Source: Algiphilus sp. (GTDB lineage Bacteria; Pseudomonadota; Gammaproteobacteria; Nevskiales; Nevskiaceae). Taken from it: DNA of 64,000 nucleotides. Below are positions 29,972 to 38,211 of the stretch, piece by piece. Location: positions 1-64,000 of the forward strand of contig NZ_JAGLEJ010000029.1 in the NCBI RefSeq assembly GCF_023145115.1, given 5' to 3'. Within the stretch, counting starts at the first letter, position 1. Each line of letters opens with the position of its first letter. The notes beneath the pieces were generated by a model that was given only the letters and a program-made list of their open reading frames with translations, was not told the origin of the DNA and searched no databases. A program made the translations under genes and the position numbers.

Positions 29972-31255
29972 TCAGGCCGACATCGACAGCGGCGTCTGCC
30001 GCGTGCGGGCGCGCGCCTGGATGTGGGCGAACAGGTGCTCGGCATCGTCGCCGACATCCGAGAAGCGGCCCGAGCCCCAGGTGTGCAGCCAGGGCAGTCC
30101 GAGGAAGTAGACGCCCGGCACCGGCGTGACGCCGCGCTTGTGCACGGGTTCGCCGCGACCGTCGAAGACCGGTGCCTGCAGCCAGCCGAAGTCGGCATCG
30201 AAGCCGGTGCACCAGATCACCGTGGTGATGCCGGCGGCCCGGAGGTCGAGGCTGGCGGGCTCGGCGTCGGGTTCCCAGACCCTGCGATACGGCGGCTCGG
30301 TGGGCGCGTCGATGCCGTTGGCGGCGATGTAGTCGTCGATCGTCCGCTTGATGGCCTCGGCCGAGGCATCGGCGCGGTCGAGATTCGCGGCGAGATCGGG
30401 CCGGAAGCGCAGCGCGCCGCCTTCGACGTCCTGCAGACGCCCGTAGAGCTGCATGCCCTGGGTGGCGAAGACGCGCAGGTCGATCTCGCGGCCGCCGCCG
30501 CGACCGGACAGATAGTGGTTGGTCTTCTCGCGTACCGCCTCGCCCTGCGGATGGCGATCGATGGAGATGGCGTAGTAGCCGCTGTCGGTCAGCCAGTCGG
30601 TCACGTCGCGGCCGCGGTAGAAGCGCGGCGAGCGCGGTGCGCTGCCGACGCTGAGGTGCACCCGCCGGCCGGCGAGGTGCAGGTCCTCGGCGATCTGGCA
30701 GCCGGACTGGCCGGTGCCCACGACCAGGACCTCGCCTTCCGGCAGCTGCTCGGGCGCACGATATTCGGAGGAGTGCAACTGCTCGATGCCTTCCGGCAGC
30801 GCGTGCGCCAGCCGGGGAATGCGCGGGCGATGGTAGCCGCCGGTCGCCGCAACCACCTGGGCGGCGCGGTACGGACCCTCGCTGGTGTCGATGTCGAAGC
30901 CGTCGCCGGCCGGCCGCACGCGCTCCACCGTCACGCCGGTGCGCAGCGGCGGGTCGAAGCTGGCGGCGTAGGTCTCGATGTAGGCGACGATCTCGTCGCG
31001 CAGCATGAAGCCGTGCGGGTCGTTGCCGGGATACGGGAAGCCCGGCAGCCGGCACTGCCAGTTGGGCGTCACCAGACAGAACGAATCCCAGCGGTTGGTC
31101 CGCCACTCGTGCCCGGGTGCGTGGCGCTCGAAGACGCGATGGTCGATGCCGGCACGGGTCAGGAACCAGCTGATCGACAGGCCGGCCTGGCCGCCGCCGA
31201 TGACGGCGACTTCGAGCGGCGTGCGCGGCCGGCCGCCGGCGATGTAATCGGTCAT
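29972..31255 (-). CDS. nitH: Flavin-dependent oxidoreductase of the Nit1C cluster (MSMEG_0569 type, NitH)
   Basis: A 427-residue flavoprotein. The FAD Rossmann motif VAVIGGGQAGLSISWFL is near residue 16. A second dinucleotide motif VLVVGTGQSGCQIAEDL and TVIWCTGFDADFGWLQ follow, the layout of class B flavin monooxygenase-like enzymes. It is last in the operon, with an ATGA overlap with nitG. The order and families match nitH of the Nit1C cluster described in cyanide-assimilating Pseudomonas. Its exact reaction is unknown. It ends convergent with the serine hydrolase. Confidence 0.88.
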   Translation of the reverse strand: MTDYIAGGRPRTPLEVAVIGGGQAGLSISWFLTRAGIDHRVFERHAPGHEWRTNRWDSFCLVTPNWQCRLPGFPYPGNDPHGFMLRDEIVAYIETYAASFDPPLRTGVTVERVRPAGDGFDIDTSEGPYRAAQVVAATGGYHRPRIPRLAHALPEGIEQLHSSEYRAPEQLPEGEVLVVGTGQSGCQIAEDLHLAGRRVHLSVGSAPRSPRFYRGRDVTDWLTDSGYYAISIDRHPQGEAVREKTNHYLSGRGGGREIDLRVFATQGMQLYGRLQDVEGGALRFRPDLAANLDRADASAEAIKRTIDDYIAANGIDAPTEPPYRRVWEPDAEPASLDLRAAGITTVIWCTGFDADFGWLQAPVFDGRGEPVHKRGVTPVPGVYFLGLPWLHTWGSGRFSDVGDDAEHLFAHIQARARTRQTPLSMSA

Positions 31256-31536
31256 TCGAAAGCCTCCACGGTGATGCGGGCGTCGGGATCGGCCGCGAAG
31301 CGGGCGGCTGCCTCCTCGATGACGCGGATCTGCTGCAGCGCCTGCCCGCAGCCGAAGCCGTACTTCGCGGTCACACGCGCACTGGCGTGCTCCAGCGCGG
31401 CGCGGCTGCGCGCAACGAAATCGGGCACCGGATAGGGATGATCGAGCGCGAGCGCATCGCGGATCGTGCTGGACGGCGAATAGCACTGCAGGGTGGTGTC
31501 GTCGGGCAGACGGATGCGGAACTGCATCTCAGGCAT
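31252..31536 (-). CDS. nitG: MSMEG_0570-type small protein of the Nit1C cluster (NitG)
   Basis: A 94-residue cytoplasmic protein with no known domain of defined activity (MQFRIRLPDDTTLQCYSPSS, FLAR-like VPDFVARSRAALEHAS, YGFGCGQALQQI). It corresponds in position and size to the small conserved protein of Nit1C clusters annotated as a nitrogen-starvation response protein. It overlaps nitF by 8 bp and nitH by 4 bp. Two Cys residues are present, with no metal motif I can name. Confidence 0.82.
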   Translation of the reverse strand: MPEMQFRIRLPDDTTLQCYSPSSTIRDALALDHPYPVPDFVARSRAALEHASARVTAKYGFGCGQALQQIRVIEEAAARFAADPDARITVEAFE

Positions 31537-32560
31537 GAACGTGCTCCGGGGTTGATGGCGGCATCGCGGCGCCACGGCAGCCGGTGACCGGCTCGCGCAC
31601 GAAGTCCCAGGCGGTGCGCCGCGCGTCGCCGCTGGTCAGGGTGAGCACGCGATCGGCCGTGAAGTCGCCGACCGCGGCACAGGCGATGTCGCGCCCGGCA
31701 AAGGCCACCGCCACCTCGGCCTCGCGCTCGGGCGGCACCGCCATCAGGAAGCCGTAGCTGGGAAAGGTCGACAGCAGCCAGCGCGCGCGATCGACGTTCC
31801 CGGGCAGCGGAACGGCCTCGATATCGACCGTCGCGCCGACACCGGAGCCCTCGCACAGCATCATCAGCGAGCCCAGCACGCCGGCCTGGCTGATGTCGCG
31901 CGCCGCCACGCAGTGGCCCTCGCGCGCCAGCTCGGGCAGCAGCGCCAGATCGCCGCGCAGCCGCGTGGGCGGCGCGGCGGTGGCGGCATCCCAGTGCGGA
32001 AAGCCGTCGCGATAGCCGCCTCGGAGGTCGACCGCCACCATCAGGCGATGGCCGGGCCGCGCGGCAAAGCCGCTGAGCAGATGATCGGCGCGCCCCAGGA
32101 TCGATACCGCGAGCTGGCCGCGCTCGCTGCGCGCATTGCTGTGGCCGCCGACCACCGGCACGCCGTAGCAGCGGGCGGCGGCGGCCATGCCGGCGAGCAC
32201 CTGGGCCATGGCCTCGCCGCCCTCGGCCCACACCGCGTTGACCACGGCCATCGGCCGGCCGCCCATGGCGGCGATGTCGGAGCAGTTGACCATGACGCCG
32301 CACCAGCCCGCGAACCACGGCTCGCGCGCGACGAAGTCGTTGATGAAGCCCTCGATGGCGAACAGCAGCCAGCCGTCGCCGTCGGGCAGGGCGGCGCAGT
32401 CGTCGCCGTTGGGTGCGGCCGGCAGGCCGGCGTCGCCGAGCGCGGCCAGCGCCCAGGCGATGTCGCGCTTGTGTCCGAGGCCGGCGCTGGCGCGCAGCTC
32501 GCGGCAGAGTGCGGCCAGTCGCACCGGGGCATCGTCATCGTGCCGCGCCAGCGCGCTCAT
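31529..32560 (-). CDS. nitF: PurM/AIR-synthase-like protein of the Nit1C cluster (NitF, Sll0787 type)
   Basis: A 343-residue protein with the AIRS/PurM-like two-domain fold. NGDDCAALPDGDGWLLFAIEG is the ATP/phosphate-binding start (split here for reading). VNCSDIAAMGGRPMAVVNAV and VVGGHSNARS follow, and the second domain has ARDISQAGVLGSLMMLCEG. Such folds phosphorylate or activate carbonyl groups with ATP; the substrate in this cluster is not known. It has ATGA overlap with nitE. Confidence 0.88.
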   Translation of the reverse strand: MSALARHDDDAPVRLAALCRELRASAGLGHKRDIAWALAALGDAGLPAAPNGDDCAALPDGDGWLLFAIEGFINDFVAREPWFAGWCGVMVNCSDIAAMGGRPMAVVNAVWAEGGEAMAQVLAGMAAAARCYGVPVVGGHSNARSERGQLAVSILGRADHLLSGFAARPGHRLMVAVDLRGGYRDGFPHWDAATAAPPTRLRGDLALLPELAREGHCVAARDISQAGVLGSLMMLCEGSGVGATVDIEAVPLPGNVDRARWLLSTFPSYGFLMAVPPEREAEVAVAFAGRDIACAAVGDFTADRVLTLTSGDARRTAWDFVREPVTGCRGAAMPPSTPEHVHA

Positions 32561-33111
32561 GCCGCCACGGCCCGTCGATCCCGCGCCGCCGGATAGAGCG
32601 CGATGTCCGGCTGCGGGCACGGTGGATAGTGCGCCAGCTCCGCCGCCATCAGGCGGTGCGGCCGGCCGCGGACCACGGTCGGCCGCAGGGTGCGCCAGTG
32701 CAGGTCGACGAAGAACGGCACATTGGCCTCCTGCACCTGCGCCAGGAAGCGGCGGCAGCCGAGCGCGTGGGCGTGGCCGACCGCGAAGCGGATCAGCGCG
32801 CTGCCCAGCCAGGCGCTGCGCCGGTAGTCGGCGTGCACGGCCAGGCGCGATCCCCACCACATGCCGTCGGCATCGCGATGGATGCGCACCGTCCCGACCA
32901 CGACCTCGGGCTGCCCGGCGACGCAGGCGATGGCGGCCAGCGGGATGGCGTGCGCGTCGATGGCGTCGCGGTCGTCGCCGTCGAAGATGCCCTGCTCGTC
33001 GCAGAACACCGCGCGCCGCAGCCGTGCGCATCCGGCGTGCTCCCAGGCGGCGGTGGCGCGGCGCACGCGGTACTCGCCGGGCAGGAAGCGGAAGGGCGGT
33101 GCGTCGAACAC
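32557..33111 (-). CDS. nitE: GNAT family N-acetyltransferase of the Nit1C cluster (NitE)
   Basis: A 184-residue protein. ARLRRAVFCDEQGIF is an N-acyltransferase start, GTVRIHRDADGMWWGSRLAV leads to HADYRRSAWLGSALIRFAVG, the acyl-CoA binding region, and ALGCRRFLAQVQEANVPFF follows. The GTG start at 33111 lies 2 bp after the nitD stop. In some Nit1C clusters this unit is fused to the PurM-like domain; here it is separate but translationally coupled. The acceptor substrate is unknown. Confidence 0.87.
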   Translation of the reverse strand: MFDAPPFRFLPGEYRVRRATAAWEHAGCARLRRAVFCDEQGIFDGDDRDAIDAHAIPLAAIACVAGQPEVVVGTVRIHRDADGMWWGSRLAVHADYRRSAWLGSALIRFAVGHAHALGCRRFLAQVQEANVPFFVDLHWRTLRPTVVRGRPHRLMAAELAHYPPCPQPDIALYPAARDRRAVAA

Positions 33112-34149
33112 GATCAGTCGTCCTCGTAGGTGGACAGACTCGAGCAGGCACCGCAGCGCCCGCAGCCCGCCTTGATGTCGCGCGAGCGCAGGCCGGCCTC
33201 GGCGAGCATGCGGCCGAGCGGCTGCAGGATCGACTGCATGAAGTGCGCATCCGGTGGCGGGTGATCGGCCAGCGGCGTGCCGCCCACCGGCACGAAGGGC
33301 ACCACGAAGGGATACACCCCGAGCGCCACCAGCCGCTCGCAGCAGTCCAGGATGGCGTCGGCGCTGTCGCCCAGGCCGGCGAGGATGTAGGTGCTGACCT
33401 GGCCGCGCCCGAACACCGACACCGCCTCGGCGAAGGCTTCCATGTACTGCTCGACCGAGACCTCGGCCTTGCCGGGCATGATGCGCGCCCGCACCTCGGG
33501 CGTGACCGCCTCCAGATGCATGCCCAGGCTGTCGACGCCGGCCGCCTTCAGGCGCGCGAACCAGGCCGGGTCGTCGGGCGGCTCGCACTGCGCCTGGATG
33601 GGCAGGTCCACCGCCGCGCGCACCGCGAAGGCCGACTCGCACAGCAGCTCGGCGCCGCGGTCGGTGAAGTTGGGCGTGCCGGTGGTCATCACCATGTGGC
33701 GGACACCGTCGAGCCGCACCGCCGCCCGCGCGACCTCGGCGAGTTGCTCGGGCAGCTTGCGGTTGATGGTGCGGCCGGCGGCCAGCGACTCGCCGATGGC
33801 GCAGAACTGGCACGAGGTCGCGCGCCGCCCGTAGCGCACGCAGGTCTGCAGTACGGTGGTGGCGAGCACGTCGGTGCCGTGCAGCTGCGCGATCTTCCAG
33901 TACGGCACGCCGTCGAGGGTCTGCAGCCGGTAGAAGCGCGGCGCGGTCGGGAAACTGATGTCGCCGACGCGCACGCCGTCGCGGGTGAGCACGGCACGGC
34001 CGTCGGCCCCCGAGGCACCGGCCTCGAAGGGCGACACCGCGGCGCTGCTGCTGTGCACCGGCACCATCACGGTCTGGCCGTCGACGGTGACCGCCTTGTG
34101 GTCGGACGGCCCGGCGCCGCCGCGGCGGCTGGGCGCGCCGACCGACTCG

Positions 34150-35193
<1,044 letters not shown>

Positions 35194-35198
35194 GGTCG

Positions 35199-35681
35199 CT
35201 ACAGCGTCCAGGTATCGAGGATGAAGGCGTTGTCGCGCCGGTGGAGCAGCACCAGATCGAGCACGTCGAGCGGGTTGATCGGCCGGATGCCCGGCTGCAG
35301 CGAGGGCTCGCCGTGCCCGTACAGCGCCTGCAGCGCGAAGCGGCAGGCGTAGACCTTGCCGCCCTCCTCCATGAAGGCCGCCAGCTGGTTGTTGAAGTTC
35401 TGGTGGCCGGGGAAGGCGTCGTCGCCGATGGTCGGAAAGCCGCGCTGCACGCCCAGGGTCACGCCCGGGCCGTAGAGCAGCACGCTGGTCTCGAAGCCCT
35501 TGCGCATGAGGCGCTTGGCCTGCAGCAGATTGACCAGGCCGATGGACCCCTCGAAGGCGACGGTGTGGAAGGTCACCAGCGCCTTCTCGCCGGGTTGCGC
35601 CTGGACGTCCTCGAAGACCTTCTCCTCGTAGTCGACGAAGAAGTCTCCCTTCTGGTGTGCGGCTTTCTCGACAGCGGGCAT
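35199..35681 (-). CDS. nitB: MSMEG_0572/Sll0783 family protein, first gene of the Nit1C cluster (NitB)
   Basis: A 160-residue cytoplasmic protein with a DsrE/DsrF-like look (LVTFHTVAFEGSIGLVNLLQ, split from AKRLMRKGFETSVLLYGPGV; then GGKVYACRFALQALYG). It is the conserved small protein found next to Nit1 nitrilases and called a nitrogen-starvation response protein in cyanobacteria. Its function is unproven. The ATG at 35681 has GGAG seven bases upstream. It is the first gene after a strong sigma-54 promoter, so the whole operon should respond to nitrogen control. Confidence 0.87.
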   Translation of the reverse strand: MPAVEKAAHQKGDFFVDYEEKVFEDVQAQPGEKALVTFHTVAFEGSIGLVNLLQAKRLMRKGFETSVLLYGPGVTLGVQRGFPTIGDDAFPGHQNFNNQLAAFMEEGGKVYACRFALQALYGHGEPSLQPGIRPINPLDVLDLVLLHRRDNAFILDTWTL

Positions 35682-35742
35682 GATCAACTCCTGAATGGAT
35701 GGGGGCGCGCCCCGAAGGACCGGTGGCGACGGAATACATGGC

Positions 35743-35757
35743 GCAACCGATGTGCCA
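35743..35757 (-). promoter_or_regulatory. Sigma-54 (-24/-12) promoter of the nitBCDEFGH operon
   Basis: On the minus strand the sequence reads TGGCAC, five bases (ATCGG), TTGC, an exact match to the core RpoN consensus TGGCAC-N5-TTGC. Transcription would start near 35731, leaving a leader of about 50 nt before nitB. It implies dependence on an enhancer-binding activator such as NtrC or a NitA-type protein. Confidence 0.8.
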
Positions 35758-35771
35758 TTCGGGCGCGACGA

Positions 35772-35788
35772 CGCACCCCGCTGGTCCA
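35772..35788. promoter_or_regulatory. NtrC-like dyad between the divergent sigma-54 elements
   Basis: CGCACC, five bases, GGTCCA matches 10 of 12 positions of the NtrC half-sites TGCACC-N5-GGTGCA with the correct spacing. It is centred near 35780, about 50-60 bp from both inferred start sites. That is closer than most enhancers, so it may instead be a repressor or co-regulator site, or chance. Confidence 0.4.
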
Positions 35789-35815
35789 TACAACGCGAGA
35801 CAATGCTGTTTGGCG

Positions 35816-35830
35816 TGGCATTTTTCTTGC
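35816..35830 (+). promoter_or_regulatory. Sigma-54-like promoter for the MocR regulator gene
   Basis: TGGCAT, five bases (TTTTC), TTGC differs from the RpoN core consensus at one position. The start would be near 35842, with a leader of about 130 nt to the ATG at 35974. A T-rich spacer between the two blocks is common in strong RpoN sites. It points away from the nitB promoter. Confidence 0.5.
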
Positions 35831-35973
35831 GTAATCCGGGATGTAGCGCCGCACGCACGCATGCCGCCAATCAACGCAACGCAGGCGACGGCGCCCCCGT
35901 AGCGGGCGCCTGCACCGTTGCGGCGCATCGGGTTCGCGCATCGCGGTGCGCATCGGGACCGTCGGGAGGAGAG

Positions 35974-37389
35974 ATGGCGCTGGACTTCGGGCACTGGCGT
36001 ACGCGCATCGGCGACAGCGGTGTGCCGGCCTATCGCGCCATCGCCGACACCATCGCCGAGGACATCGATCGCGGGCGTCTGGTCGCGCACCAGAAGCTGC
36101 CCACGGTGCGTGCGCTGGCGGAGCAACTCGACCTCAACTTCACCACCGTCGCGCGCGGCTACACCGAAGCCCAGCGACGCGGGCTGATCATCAGCCGTCC
36201 CGGCACCGGCACCCGGGTCAGCGAGCGCATCCGCACCGGTGCGGTCCGGCGCGCCGGGCCGGAAGGGCTTCCGGACATGATGATGAACATGGCGCCCGAA
36301 CCCGCGGACAGCGCGCTGGTCGCACGCCTGTGTTCCGGGCTGGCCGACATGGCGGCACTGCGTGAGCCGGGCACGCTCTGGTCACTGATGCGCTACGACG
36401 AAGCCGGTGGACCGCCGGAGGACCGCGCTGCCGGCGCCGACTGGCTTCGCGACGCCATCCCCGACATCGACGCGGACCGGGTGCTGATCTTCCCCGGCGT
36501 GCAGGCGACGCTGCTCGCGCTGTTCCTGACCCTGGCGCGCCCCGGCGACCGTATCGCCTGCGAGGCCGTGACCTATTCCGGCGTCAAGGGACTCGCCGCC
36601 CAGCTGGGCATCGAGCTCACCGGTCTCGCCTGCGACCGCGAAGGCCTCGACCCCGAAGCCTTCGCCGCGGCCTGCGCCGCCGAGCCGCCGGCCGCGCTCT
36701 ACTGCAACCCGACGCTGCAGAACCCGACCACCCGGACGCTGTCACTGGAGCGGCGCATGGCCCTGGTCGACATCGCGCGCCGCTACAACGTGCCGATCAT
36801 CGAGGACGACCCCTACCGACCGCTGGTGCCGGACGGGCCGCCGCCGCTGGCAGCCCTGGCGCCCGAGCTCTGCTTCCATGCCGCCGGGCTCGCCAAGTGC
36901 ATCGGCGCCGGACTGCGCGTCGCCTATCTGGTGGTGCCGCAGGCGCGCTATCGCAGCCGACTGGCGGCCGCGCTGCGCACGACCATGGTGATGCCGGTCC
37001 CGCTGATGGTGCGCCTGGCGACGCAATGGCTGCATGACGGCACGGTGACCGCGGCCACCGATGCCATCCGCGAGGAATCGCGGCTGCGCCAGACGCTGGC
37101 GTCCGAGATCCTGGCCGGCGCCGACATCGAGACCCACCCGGACGCCTTCCACTTCTGGCTGCATCTCCCGGCCGGCACCGATGCCGATGCCTTCGCGGCC
37201 GACCTGCGCGCGCGCGGCTGCGCCGTGGTGGGGTCGGACGCCTTCCGGGTCGGCACGCCGGTCGCCCCGGCCGTTCGCGTCTGTCTCGGCGGTCCGACGA
37301 CGCGCGGGGCCTGCCGCGAGACCCTGCAGGCGATCGCGGCGCATCTGGTGGCGGCGGGCGACGGTGTCGCGGCGCGGGCTGGCGGGTAG
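35974..37389 (+). CDS. MocR-type (GntR-aminotransferase) transcriptional regulator
   Basis: A 471-residue fusion. The N-terminal GntR-type winged helix (about 17-86) has VAHQKLPTVRALAEQLDLNF and TTVARGYTEAQRRGLIISRP. A full PLP fold-type I aminotransferase domain follows, with Asn245 in NPTLQNPTTRT, EDDPY (277-281) and the PLP Lys308 in AAGLAKCIGAGLR. MocR proteins bind direct repeats and use a PLP adduct of an amine effector. GGAGGA precedes the ATG. It is divergent from nitB and is the only candidate local regulator of the Nit1C operon. Effector unknown; auto- or cross-regulation is inferred. Confidence 0.9.
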   Translation: MALDFGHWRTRIGDSGVPAYRAIADTIAEDIDRGRLVAHQKLPTVRALAEQLDLNFTTVARGYTEAQRRGLIISRPGTGTRVSERIRTGAVRRAGPEGLPDMMMNMAPEPADSALVARLCSGLADMAALREPGTLWSLMRYDEAGGPPEDRAAGADWLRDAIPDIDADRVLIFPGVQATLLALFLTLARPGDRIACEAVTYSGVKGLAAQLGIELTGLACDREGLDPEAFAAACAAEPPAALYCNPTLQNPTTRTLSLERRMALVDIARRYNVPIIEDDPYRPLVPDGPPPLAALAPELCFHAAGLAKCIGAGLRVAYLVVPQARYRSRLAAALRTTMVMPVPLMVRLATQWLHDGTVTAATDAIREESRLRQTLASEILAGADIETHPDAFHFWLHLPAGTDADAFAADLRARGCAVVGSDAFRVGTPVAPAVRVCLGGPTTRGACRETLQAIAAHLVAAGDGVAARAGG

Positions 37390-37402
37390 CGGTCGTGCCG
37401 CA

Positions 37403-37482
37403 TGCCCCCCTCATCCCCGGCCCTTCTCCCCGGCGGGGAGAAGGGAGTCCGAGCCCCTCTCCCTCGGGGAGAGGGGCACCCG
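37403..37482. repeat. Double-hairpin intergenic repeat, copy B
   Basis: CCCTTCTCCCC (37421-37431), loop GGC, GGGGAGAAGGG (37435-37445). Second hairpin GCCCCTCTCCC (37453-37463) and GGGAGAGGGGC (37467-37477). It lies between the convergent MocR and peroxiredoxin genes. Compared with copy A, the two hairpin types are in swapped order. Confidence 0.75.
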
Positions 37483-37493
37483 GATGCGACGCG

Positions 37494-38129
37494 CTACTTC
37501 TTCGGCTGCGGCACGGTCCGCAGGTAGGGCCTGATCTCGTTCCAGCCGTCCGGGAACAGCCTGGCCGCGTCCTCGTTGCTGACCGCGGGCACGATGATCA
37601 CGTCCTCGCCCTGCTGCCAGTTCACCGGCGTGGCGACCTTGTGGCCGTCGGTGAGCTGCAGCGAGTCGATCACGCGCAGGATCTCGTTGAAGTTGCGGCC
37701 GGTGGAAGCGGGATAGTTCATCGTCAGCCGGACCTTCTTCTTCGGGTCGATGATGAACACGCTGCGCACCGTGAAGCGGTCCGAGGCGTTGGGGTGGATC
37801 ATCCCGTAAAGCTCGGCCACCTTCATGTCCGGGTCCGCGATCATCGGGAACTCCACCGAGCAGGACTGGGTTTCCTCGATGTCCTTCTGCCAGCCGCGGT
37901 GGTCCTCGATGCCGTCGACCGACAGGCCGATGACCTTGACGCCGCGCGCCGCGAACTCGTCCTTCAGACGCGCCGTGTAGCCGAGCTCGGTGGTGCAGAC
38001 CGGCGTGTAGTCCTTGGGGTGCGAGAACAGCACGCCCCAGCCGTCACCGAGCCAGTCGTGGAAGCGGATCTCGCCGAGCGTGGTCTCCGCCGTGAAGTCG
38101 GGTGCGGTATCGCCGAGTTGCAGACTCAT
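37494..38129 (-). CDS. 1-Cys peroxiredoxin (Prx6 type)
   Basis: A 211-residue cytoplasmic peroxidase that reduces hydrogen and alkyl peroxides. PGD-like LGDTAPDFTAETT and the active-site block SHPKDYTPVCTTELG place the peroxidatic Cys45. The Prx6-type C-terminal extension (NFNEILRVIDSLQLTDGHKV, ATPVNWQQGEDVIIVPAVS) is present. A second Cys at SCSVEF is not at a resolving position. The ATG has GGAGGA upstream. An imperfect inverted repeat lies 45-76 bp upstream and may be regulatory. Confidence 0.94.
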   Translation of the reverse strand: MSLQLGDTAPDFTAETTLGEIRFHDWLGDGWGVLFSHPKDYTPVCTTELGYTARLKDEFAARGVKVIGLSVDGIEDHRGWQKDIEETQSCSVEFPMIADPDMKVAELYGMIHPNASDRFTVRSVFIIDPKKKVRLTMNYPASTGRNFNEILRVIDSLQLTDGHKVATPVNWQQGEDVIIVPAVSNEDAARLFPDGWNEIRPYLRTVPQPKK

Positions 38130-38173
38130 CGCTGTCCTCCTTGCTGATGGGGTCGCCAGCGTGCGCTTCCGTT

Positions 38174-38205
38174 CTGGTTATGAAAAGCCCTATCCATAAA
38201 ACCAG
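38174..38205. promoter_or_regulatory. Imperfect inverted repeat upstream of the peroxiredoxin gene
   Basis: CTGGTTATG (38174-38182) faces CATAAAACCAG (38195-38205); the CTGGTT/AACCAG arms are perfect and the inner ATG/CAT arms are offset by two bases. It fills the A/T-rich gap between the DUF6351 stop and the peroxiredoxin start. It could be an operator over the peroxiredoxin promoter or a weak terminator for the upstream gene. Confidence 0.35.
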
Positions 38206-38211
38206 TCGCGA

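Noticed and set aside
35695..35973. Extension of the MocR gene upstream to 35695
   Set aside because: The in-frame upstream part covers the divergent promoter region and lacks protein character. ATG at 35974 has a strong ribosome-binding site and the GntR domain begins directly.
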